A program made the translations under genes and the position numbers. From contig NZ_QRZF01000005.1 in assembly GCF_003464595.1 (NCBI RefSeq), forward strand, positions 248,001 to 312,000: a stretch of DNA of 64,000 nt, given 5' to 3'. The notes beneath the pieces are model-generated. The model saw nothing but the letters and a program-made list of their open reading frames with translations. It was not told where the DNA came from and did no database searches. Position 1 is the first letter of the stretch; every line of letters starts with the position of its first letter. Below, one piece after another: positions 57,809-64,000 of this stretch. The stretch comes from Bacteroides intestinalis. GTDB taxonomy: Bacteria > Bacteroidota > Bacteroidia > Bacteroidales > Bacteroidaceae.

Positions 57809-58266
57809 ATTCACTGGTTCAACTCCTGATAGACTGGGGCTATCTCGGTTTATTTATCTCAGCCCTGCTGGCGGGAAGTATCGTTCCGTTCAGTTCGGAG
57901 CTGGTGATGATAGCATTGGTGAAAGTTGGGCTCAGTCCGGCGATGTGTGTACTCTTTGCTACCCTGGGTAACACAATTGGCGGTATGACGTGCTACTACA
58001 TGGGACGGCTAGGCAATATAGTCTGGATAGAGAAATATTTCAAAGTAAAAAAGGAGAAAGTAGATAAGATGCAGGCTTTCCTGCAAGGGAAAGGGGCACT
58101 GATGGGTTTCTTCGCATTTCTACCTTTCGTGGGCGAAGCGATAGCCATTGCACTGGGCTTCATGCGTAGCAATGTATGGCTGACTACTTCGTCTATGTTT
58201 GCTGGAAAGCTGATACGGTATGCCGTAATGCTACTGGCATTGCAAGGAGTAATATCAATGTTTTAA
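57793..58266 (+). CDS. DedA/SNARE-associated (YqaA-like) membrane protein
   Basis: A 157-aa membrane protein of the DedA superfamily (YqaA branch): LFISALLAGSIVPFSSELVM, GNTIGGMTCYYMGRLG, and the family motif FLPFVGEAIAIALGFMRSNV with conserved Gly/Arg. DedA proteins take part in membrane-potential homeostasis and lipid flipping. It overlaps the preceding gene by 16 bp and is followed 5 bp later by the mnmD-like gene. Confidence 0.88.
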   Translation: MDAFVDSLVQLLIDWGYLGLFISALLAGSIVPFSSELVMIALVKVGLSPAMCVLFATLGNTIGGMTCYYMGRLGNIVWIEKYFKVKKEKVDKMQAFLQGKGALMGFFAFLPFVGEAIAIALGFMRSNVWLTTSSMFAGKLIRYAVMLLALQGVISMF

Positions 58267-58271
58267 GAGTT

Positions 58272-58982
58272 ATGAAACGAACTATAGAGCATACGGAAGA
58301 CGGAAGCGCAACGCTGTTTGTGCCGGAACTGAATGAACATTACCATTCGGTGAAAGGAGCGCGTACAGAGTCGCAGCACATCTTTATAGATATGGGGTTG
58401 AAAGCTTCAACCGCACCCCAGCCGCATGTTCTGGAAATAGGTTTCGGTACCGGGCTGAATGCTTTGCTTACACTGGAAGCTGCCGAGGAAGAAGAGCGCC
58501 CCGTACACTATACCGGTATTGAACTTTATCCTCTTGCCTGGGAAGAAATCAATGCATTGGGATATAGTGACAATCCATTGTTTAAGCAGTTACATACTGC
58601 ACCGTGGGAAGAAGATGTGAAGATAGCCCCGTACTTCACTCTGCGAAAAATACAGGCGGATGCAAATAGCGACAAAGTGTTAGTGATTAGTGATAAGCAT
58701 GATACAACCCACTCATCACTAATCACTAACACCTTATCACTAAATCCCGATCTCGTTTATTTCGATGCCTTCGCCCCCGAAAAGCAACCGGAAATGTGGA
58801 ACGAACAATTATTCCGTTCACTCTATGTATCTATGAATATAGGGGGTATAATGACGACGTATTGCGCCAAAGGCGTTATTCGCCGTATGTTGCAAACTGT
58901 AGGTTTCTTTGTGGAACGCCTTCCGGGACCTCCGGGCGGAAAACGGGAAATACTGAGAGCAACCAAGAGAACAAACAACTAA
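58272..58982 (+). CDS. MnmD-like tRNA methyltransferase with an in-frame repeat insertion
   Basis: Predicted SAM-dependent methyltransferase of 236 aa for tRNA wobble uridine (mnm5U formation). Motifs: DGSATLFVPELNEHYHSVKG, VLEIGFGTGLNALL (SAM loop) and DLVYFDAFAPEKQPEMWN (DAFAP). Just before the DAFAP strand is a stretch of 20-25 residues encoded by a family A palindrome (58677-58732), which is unusual in a conserved enzyme. The start at 58272 (MKRTIE) is chosen; an upstream frame adds 32 residues that are only DedA-gene DNA read in another frame. Confidence 0.85.
   Translation: MKRTIEHTEDGSATLFVPELNEHYHSVKGARTESQHIFIDMGLKASTAPQPHVLEIGFGTGLNALLTLEAAEEEERPVHYTGIELYPLAWEEINALGYSDNPLFKQLHTAPWEEDVKIAPYFTLRKIQADANSDKVLVISDKHDTTHSSLITNTLSLNPDLVYFDAFAPEKQPEMWNEQLFRSLYVSMNIGGIMTTYCAKGVIRRMLQTVGFFVERLPGPPGGKREILRATKRTNN
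58677..58732. repeat. Repeat family A palindrome inside the mnmD-like gene
   Basis: A perfect 18-bp stem, GTGTTAGTGATTAGTGAT (58677-58694) with its complement at 58715-58732, loop 20 nt, and a trailing copy of TTATCACTAA to 58743. Same word as the intergenic hairpin at 23823-23871. It keeps the reading frame, encoding VLVISDKHDTTHSSLITNTL. Confidence 0.88.
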
Positions 58983-59022
58983 AGTTATAACAAATATTGG
59001 AAACCATAAATATAATAAATAA

Positions 59023-59949
59023 ATGAAACGAATATTCCTGTACATCCTCGCTGCCCTGCTCGCTACGTCTTGCAAGAATAACAGCGTTCAAAATAAGAAT
59101 GAAGACGATAAACCCGTCATTACCGTCACCATCGAACCGCTACGCTACTTCACTGAAGCTATTGCAGGAGACAACTTCAACGTTATTAGTATGGTACCCA
59201 AAGGTAGTAGCCCGGAAACGTATGACCCTACTCCGCAACAACTTGTCGACCTTGCCAAGAGTAAAGCTTACTTCCGTATCGGCTACATCGGTTTTGAACA
59301 AACCTGGATGGATAAACTGACGGATAATGCTCCGCATTTGCAATTTTTCGATACTTCCCGTGGTATCGATCTCATTTATGATTCCTCGCACGCCCATCAC
59401 CACCACGGCGACGACGAAGCGCATATCCACGATTCTATTCAAGAAGATGAGCACCACATCCTCGGCGTAGAACCACATATCTGGAGTTCTGCTTACAACG
59501 CGCAAATTATTGCCGGAAATATTGTAAACGCCCTGTGCACCATCGACAAGAATAACGAAGAAACTTACATGGAGCGTTATAAAAACCTCTGTAATCAGAT
59601 AGAACATACCGACAGCCTTATCTGCCATATGCTTTCTGCCCCCAATGCGGACCGTGCCTTTATGATTTATCATCCGGCATTGTCCTACTTTGCACGCGAC
59701 TACGGTTTACATCAGATTTCTATTGAAGAAGATGGAAAAGAACCCTCTCCCTCCCACCTCAAAAACCTGATAGATACCTGCAAGGAAGAAAAGGTACGTG
59801 TCATCTTCGTACAACCCGAATTTGACCGTCGCAATGCAGAAATCATAGCAAAACAAACAGGTACGAAGGTAGTTCCTATCAATCCGCTTTCTTACGATTG
59901 GGAAGAAGAGATGTTGAACATTGCCAGGGAACTGGTCGTTAAGAAGTAA
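59023..59949 (+). CDS. znuA: Zinc ABC transporter substrate-binding lipoprotein
   Basis: Cluster A-I solute-binding protein of 308 aa for zinc. The lipobox is LLATSC (Cys17). A His-rich loop (HAHHHHGDDEAHIHDSIQED with more His) is typical of zinc-specific ZnuA. Metal ligands lie in the family motifs VEPHIWSSAYNAQI, MIYHPALSYFARDYGL and an Asp/Glu in a later loop. The next gene encodes the ATPase, 27 bp on. No permease gene follows. Confidence 0.88.
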   Translation: MKRIFLYILAALLATSCKNNSVQNKNEDDKPVITVTIEPLRYFTEAIAGDNFNVISMVPKGSSPETYDPTPQQLVDLAKSKAYFRIGYIGFEQTWMDKLTDNAPHLQFFDTSRGIDLIYDSSHAHHHHGDDEAHIHDSIQEDEHHILGVEPHIWSSAYNAQIIAGNIVNALCTIDKNNEETYMERYKNLCNQIEHTDSLICHMLSAPNADRAFMIYHPALSYFARDYGLHQISIEEDGKEPSPSHLKNLIDTCKEEKVRVIFVQPEFDRRNAEIIAKQTGTKVVPINPLSYDWEEEMLNIARELVVKK

Positions 59950-59976
59950 TCGGAGACTGTAAAATAGAGTAAAGAA

Positions 59977-60822
59977 ATGAGTACGCCCCTTATCGAAATA
60001 AAAAATCTCAGCGCCGGTTATGATAGCCGTACAGTGCTGCGTAATGTAAACCTCACCGTTTACGACCGGGATTTTCTGGGCATCATCGGCCCCAACGGTG
60101 GCGGAAAAACAACGCTCATCAAGTGTATTCTCGGCCTGCTGAAACCTACAGCAGGAGAAATTTTATATAGTGATAAGCGATTCGTGGCAAGTGACAAGCA
60201 GAGAGGCACAGCGCAACGCCCGGCACTGACTACCAATCGCTCCGTTCTAAAAATGGGGTATTTGCCTCAATACAATAGCATTGACCGTAAATTTCCTATA
60301 ACAGTGGAAGAAGTGATTCTTTCAGGACTCAGTTCACAAAAGTCACTGATTTCACGCTTCACTGCGACGCATCGGGAAAAATCCAGGCAAGTGATTGCCC
60401 GCATGGGATTGGAAGGTCTGGAAAAACGTGCTATCGGTGCATTGAGTGGCGGACAATTGCAACGTGCCCTACTGGGACGTGCCATCATTTCCGATCCGGC
60501 ACTTGTTGTCCTCGACGAGCCCAGTACATATATAGACAAGCGCTTCGAAGCCCGGCTTTACGAATTGCTGGCTGAAATTAACCATGATTGCGCTATCATT
60601 CTTGTCAGCCATGACATCGGTACAGTGCTGCAACAGGTGAAATCCATCGCTTGCGTGAATGAGACGCTGGATTACCATCCCGACACGGGTGTAAGCGAAG
60701 AATGGCTGGAACGGAACTTCAATTGCCCGATAGAACTGCTGGGACATGGAGCTCTGCCACATCGCATATTGGCGGAACATAAGTACGGAGATGGATGTGG
60801 ATGTTGTAACAGCAAACATTGA
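59977..60822 (+). CDS. znuC: Metal ABC transporter ATP-binding protein
   Basis: ABC ATPase of 281 aa for zinc/manganese uptake. Walker A IIGPNGGGKTTLIKCIL, Q-loop MGYLPQYNSIDRKFPI, signature LSGGQLQRALLGR, Walker B LVVLDEPSTYID, and a switch His in LVSHD. About 25 residues (SDKRFVASDKQRGTAQRPAL and onward) between the Walker A domain and Q-loop are longer than usual, and the DNA there contains family A words. The gene for the permease (znuB) is not next to it. Confidence 0.88.
   Translation: MSTPLIEIKNLSAGYDSRTVLRNVNLTVYDRDFLGIIGPNGGGKTTLIKCILGLLKPTAGEILYSDKRFVASDKQRGTAQRPALTTNRSVLKMGYLPQYNSIDRKFPITVEEVILSGLSSQKSLISRFTATHREKSRQVIARMGLEGLEKRAIGALSGGQLQRALLGRAIISDPALVVLDEPSTYIDKRFEARLYELLAEINHDCAIILVSHDIGTVLQQVKSIACVNETLDYHPDTGVSEEWLERNFNCPIELLGHGALPHRILAEHKYGDGCGCCNSKH
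60168..60199. repeat. Family A-like words inside znuC
   Basis: TAGTGATAAGC (60168-60178) and AAGTGACAAGC (60189-60199) occur 21 bp apart in the coding region where the protein has extra residues. They may be remnants of an inserted repeat; the second arm of a palindrome is not clear. Confidence 0.4.
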
Positions 60823-60896
60823 AAAGAACAAGGAAGGATACAAATCATTACCAGAACAAGTACAAAAGTGGTGTTTTGCACATATTTCAAACAAAG

Positions 60897-60929
60897 TTAT
60901 ACATAGATGTATTATACATTCATGTATAA
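60897..60929. promoter_or_regulatory. Two overlapping 18-bp palindromes upstream of the AAA ATPase
   Basis: TTATACATAGATGTATTA (60897-60914) and TTATACATTCATGTATAA (60912-60929) share three bases, with centres 15 bp apart. Both have the half-site TTATACAT. They end 4 bp before the -7 box at 60934 and cover the -33 region: a strong candidate repressor operator pair. Confidence 0.75.
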
Positions 60930-60933
60930 TTTG

Positions 60934-60941
60934 TATATTTG
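60934..60941 (+). promoter_or_regulatory. -7 element of the AAA ATPase gene
   Basis: TATATTTG matches TAnnTTTG; transcription would start near 60947 and the leader would be about 20 nt before the ATG at 60968. Confidence 0.7.
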
Positions 60942-60967
60942 TCCTTAGAATCAAGAACAAACAGCTT

Positions 60968-62107
60968 ATGAAATCACCTTTTCAATACGGTACGCTGGTC
61001 GATAAAGAGAGTTTCGTCAACCGCATAGAAGAACGTAAGCAACTGAAAGAGTTGCTTGGATCGGGCATTAATGTAATGCTTATCTCTCCGCGTCGTTGGG
61101 GTAAGTCTTCGCTTGTAAAGGTAGCAATGGACGAGCTGATGCATGAAGACAAACATATCCGTGTATGCTTCATTGATGCATTCAGCATCAAAACCGAAGC
61201 CGAATTCTACCGTGCGTTTGTCCGGGAAGTCATTACATGTGCAGCCTCCACGCTCGAAAAGCGGCTGGAAGATGTAAAACACTTCCTGAAAACCATCTCT
61301 CCCAGTATTACTCTGAAAAGCGATGCCTCCGACATAATGTCTTTCGACCTAAAGTTCGAGTTGGAAGAAAGAGATGTCATGGAGATATTGGAATTACCCG
61401 AAAAAATAGCTTCTGCCAAAGGCATACAACTTATAGTATGCATTGATGAATTCCAACAATTGGCATTATTGCCTGACTATAAAAGTATGGAAGGCAAGAT
61501 GCGCTCTGTCTGGCAGCAACAACAGCGGGTAGCCTATTGTTTCTATGGGAGCAAGCGGCACATGATGATGGACATTTTCAACAATTCGTCCAATCCCTTT
61601 TATCGTTTCGGACAAGTACTGTTCCTACAAAAGATTAAGAAAGAGGAATGGGTACCTTTCATCATCAATGCCTTCCGCCGAACTGAGAAAGGAATCAGCG
61701 AAGAGCAAGCGGAACGTTTGTGCGACATCGTGAAGTGCCATTCGTGGTATCTGCAACAACTGTGCTACTTTATCTGGAGCGGCACTTCCGGACGAGTGAC
61801 AGACGATATCATCGAAGTCCGTACCCGCCAACTAATAGATACCAACATGCCCATGTTCATGAACGACACCGAGAACCTAACCGCCGCCCAAACAGCCATG
61901 CTGCGTGCAGTTGCCGACGGTGAATACCGCCTCAACTCTGCCGCCGTAGTGCGCAAATATGAACTGGGAAGTGCCCAAACTATCACACGAAACAAACGAA
62001 TACTGACTGAACGTGACTTCATGGAGAAAGAGGGAGAACGGTACGTGTTCTCCGACCCGGTGTTCGAGTTGTGGTTCAGGAGGGAGTATTACCGAATGTC
62101 CCACTAA
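60968..62107 (+). CDS. AAA+ ATPase with C-terminal winged helix
   Basis: A 379-aa ATPase of the archaeal-ATPase-like type found in Bacteroides. Walker A variant ISPRRWGKSSLV, Walker B LIVCIDEFQQL, and C-terminal winged helix (LRAVADGEYRLNSAAVVRKY) with the family ending FSDPVFELWFRREY. The role of these proteins is unknown; some are linked to mobile elements or nuclease domains. The start at 60968 (MKSPFQ) is chosen because the promoter and operator pair lie upstream of it; a longer frame from 60746 overlaps znuC. Confidence 0.85.
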   Translation: MKSPFQYGTLVDKESFVNRIEERKQLKELLGSGINVMLISPRRWGKSSLVKVAMDELMHEDKHIRVCFIDAFSIKTEAEFYRAFVREVITCAASTLEKRLEDVKHFLKTISPSITLKSDASDIMSFDLKFELEERDVMEILELPEKIASAKGIQLIVCIDEFQQLALLPDYKSMEGKMRSVWQQQQRVAYCFYGSKRHMMMDIFNNSSNPFYRFGQVLFLQKIKKEEWVPFIINAFRRTEKGISEEQAERLCDIVKCHSWYLQQLCYFIWSGTSGRVTDDIIEVRTRQLIDTNMPMFMNDTENLTAAQTAMLRAVADGEYRLNSAAVVRKYELGSAQTITRNKRILTERDFMEKEGERYVFSDPVFELWFRREYYRMSH

Positions 62108-62158
62108 GCAAAAAGTGCATAACTACCTGTGCTGTAGAGCACTTGATGTTCCACTATA

Positions 62159-62268
62159 ATCTATCGCAGTGGGACATAGTTTCAGTCCCGATGGGAGATA
62201 CATTCAGTCGTAGTGGGAAATGCCTTCAGTCATAATGGGAAATACATTCAGCCGTAATGGGAAATAGC
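62159..62268. repeat. Repeat family F tandem array
   Basis: Five head-to-tail 22-bp units with variants of TTCAGTCGTAGTGGGAAATG, with exact 22-bp period. No unique spacers, no dyad symmetry. The first unit (62159-62180) is the most diverged. Confidence 0.85.
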
Positions 62269-62399
62269 CCCAGTTACAATATCATCAGAACTCGGTTAAC
62301 CACATTGGCATGAAATCCTTCACTATCAAAATCAATGTATATCTTTTAACCTATCCTAATAAATATGCCTTACCTCCACAGTTTTAGCAGTTAAATCAC

Positions 62400-62407
62400 T
62401 ATATTTG
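62400..62407 (+). promoter_or_regulatory. -7 element of the DUF2723 gene
   Basis: TATATTTG matches TAnnTTTG, 58 bp upstream of the ATG. Confidence 0.65.
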
Positions 62408-62465
62408 CGCCCGTGTACGCTAAAATACAGAGATATAACTTAAAAACATAACGAATTATTTCCGA

Positions 62466-64000
62466 ATGAAACAGTACAGAACCGTAAACAACCTCGTAGG
62501 TTGGATTACTTTCATCATTGCAGCCACGGTCTACTGCATGACTATAGAACCGACTGCAAGCTTTTGGGACTGCCCGGAGTTTATCACTACCGGCTACAAA
62601 CTGGAAGTAGGACACCCACCCGGAGCACCTTTCTTCATGCTGGTAGCTAACCTCTTTTCACAATTTGCTTCAGACCCGAGCACCGTTGCTAAAATGGTGA
62701 ATTATATGAGTGCACTGATGAGTGGCGCTTGTATCCTGTTCCTATTCTGGAGTATTACGCATCTGGTACGCAAACTTGTGGCTACAGATGAAAATAATAT
62801 TACTAAAGGACAGTTGATTACCATCATGGGTAGCGGTCTGGTAGGTGCACTGGCATATACATTCAGTGATACTTTCTGGTTCAGTGCCGTTGAAGGTGAA
62901 GTTTATGCATTCTCTTCTCTCTTCACAGCCGTTGTATTCTGGCTGATACTGAAATGGGAAGATGTAGCTAACGAACCGCACAGCGACCGTTGGCTTATCC
63001 TGATTGCATATCTGACCGGATTGAGTATTGGTGTACACTTGCTGAACTTGCTTTGTTTACCCGCCATCGTGCTGGTTTACTACTACAAGAAAGTACCAAA
63101 CGCAAATGCCAAAGGCTCATTGCTGGCATTACTTGCTTCCGGCATTTTGGTAGCTGTCGTACTCTATGGTATGGTACCGGGTATTGTGAAAGTGGGCGGC
63201 TGGTTCGAACTGTTCTTCGTAAATACGTTAGGAATGTCCTTCAACAGTGGTGTAATGGTTTATATCATTGTGCTGGCAGGCTCCATTATCTGGGGTATAT
63301 ACGAAAGCTACACGGAGAAAAACAAGATGCGTATGGCCATCTCCTTCGTGTTGACTATCGCCCTGTTGGGTATCCCATTCTACGGACACGGAACAAGTGC
63401 TGTAGTAATAGGTATTATAGTTATCGCTTTCCTGTTCTTCTATCTCAGTCCGAAGATGCAGGCCAGCATGAAAGAGAAATATCGCATTTCCGCACGTACG
63501 CTGAACACATCATTGCTTTGTACAATGATGATCGTCATCGGATATTCTTCTTATGCCATCATCGTGATCCGCTCTACAGCCAATACGCCGATGGACCAGA
63601 ACTCACCAGAAGACATTTTCACGCTGGGTGAATATCTGGGACGCGAACAATACGGAACCCGTCCGTTGTTCTACGGACAAGCATTCTCTTCTAAAGTTGC
63701 CCTCGATGTAAAAGACGGTTATTGCGAACCGCGCGTTTCATACAGTGGTACCAAATTTATCCGCAAAGAAAAAGCTACGCCCGATGAAAAGGATAGCTAT
63801 ATCGAAATTCCCGGACGTATCGAATACGAATATGCTCAGAACATGCTTTTCCCGCGCATGTACAGCAGTCAGCACGCCAGGGAATATCAAGCTTGGGTAG
63901 ACATAAAAGGTAATGACATTCCTTACGACCAATGCGGACAAATGGTGATGGTGAATATGCCTACACAGTGGGAAAATATCAAGTTCTTCTTCACCTACCA
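62466..64000 (+). CDS. DUF2723 multi-pass membrane protein (truncated by window)
   Basis: N-terminal 511 residues of a DUF2723 (protein O-mannosyltransferase-like, GT-C fold) membrane protein; the gene continues beyond the window. About 11 helices are visible. The family N-terminus is clear: CMTIEPTASFWDCPEFITTG, YKLEVGHPPGAPFFMLVANL, and SVEGEVYAFSSL (here AVEGEVYAF), followed by GLSIGVHLLNLLCLPAI. In Bacteroides such proteins may glycosylate or transfer lipid-linked sugars, but no substrate is known. It has its own promoter after the family F array. Confidence 0.9.
   Translation, partial: MKQYRTVNNLVGWITFIIAATVYCMTIEPTASFWDCPEFITTGYKLEVGHPPGAPFFMLVANLFSQFASDPSTVAKMVNYMSALMSGACILFLFWSITHLVRKLVATDENNITKGQLITIMGSGLVGALAYTFSDTFWFSAVEGEVYAFSSLFTAVVFWLILKWEDVANEPHSDRWLILIAYLTGLSIGVHLLNLLCLPAIVLVYYYKKVPNANAKGSLLALLASGILVAVVLYGMVPGIVKVGGWFELFFVNTLGMSFNSGVMVYIIVLAGSIIWGIYESYTEKNKMRMAISFVLTIALLGIPFYGHGTSAVVIGIIVIAFLFFYLSPKMQASMKEKYRISARTLNTSLLCTMMIVIGYSSYAIIVIRSTANTPMDQNSPEDIFTLGEYLGREQYGTRPLFYGQAFSSKVALDVKDGYCEPRVSYSGTKFIRKEKATPDEKDSYIEIPGRIEYEYAQNMLFPRMYSSQHAREYQAWVDIKGNDIPYDQCGQMVMVNMPTQWENIKFFFTY

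Larger units (their letters stand above)
62108..62465. other. Intergenic region between the AAA ATPase and DUF2723 genes
   Basis: A 358-bp gap with repeat family F (62159-62268) and a -7 element (62400-62407). A possible hairpin with AAGTGC/GCACTT ends lies at 62113-62144, just after the ATPase stop. No gene seen. Confidence 0.6.

Noticed and set aside
60746..60967. N-terminal extension of the AAA+ ATPase
   Set aside because: It overlaps znuC in another frame and contains the operator pair and the -7 box.

Overview
The window looks like a chromosomal segment of a gut Bacteroides (sensu lato). It carries two SusC/SusD systems with hybrid two-component regulators, many perfect or near-perfect TAnnTTTG promoter elements (the Bacteroides -7 box), lipoproteins with Bacteroidetes-type signal peptides, and almost no Shine-Dalgarno sequences. 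The species cannot be fixed from the sequence alone. No rRNA, tRNA, transposase, integrase or CRISPR array was seen.

Layout. (1) 0-17.3 kb, minus strand: a polysaccharide utilisation locus (PUL1) with a hybrid sensor/regulator, GH2 glycosidase, SusC, SusD, a discoidin-type surface lipoprotein, a GH51 arabinofuranosidase and a membrane acyltransferase. The enzymes suggest an arabinose- and galactose-containing plant glycan. (2) 17.4-27.2 kb, housekeeping: dprA, hot-dog thioesterase, U32 protein and DUF2059 protein in one operon; divergent dusB; a PAP2-type and an SDR gene that overlap (possibly lipid head-group or sphingolipid chemistry); a cation efflux gene; and ribonuclease R. (3) 27.2-36.6 kb: PUL2, a hybrid regulator divergent from a SusC/SusD pair with no enzyme beside it. 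(4) 36.6-38.9 kb: an AraC regulator divergent from a YitT-like membrane protein and a flavin-binding protein. (5) 38.9-49.2 kb, accessory island: a zinc-ribbon protein, a DUF4373-type protein, an HU-like protein with a glycine tail, a phage-type amidase and a 33-aa smalltalk peptide. These precede an AT-rich two-gene Rhs module whose second protein ends in a JAMM-like metalloprotease tip, followed by a small lipoprotein that may be its immunity factor. (6) 49.6-64 kb, mostly plus strand: divergent cysK/cysE, a THUMP methyltransferase with an unusual charged repeat tail, dipeptidyl peptidase IV, purD, two membrane proteins, an mnmD-like methyltransferase, zinc ABC transporter parts (znuA and znuC without znuB), an AAA+ ATPase behind a pair of overlapping palindromes, and a DUF2723 membrane protein cut by the window edge.

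The most unusual signals are two. First, at least six families of short word-repeat elements occupy intergenic gaps and mRNA leaders; most are hairpins and several have a period near 22 bp. One member sits in frame inside the mnmD-like coding region, and another seems to supply the stop codon of the thioesterase. Second, the accessory island couples the HU/amidase/smalltalk group to a two-part, Sec-targeted Rhs toxin module. Coding assignments rest on recognisable motifs in the translations; specificities and regulatory roles are inference unless stated.
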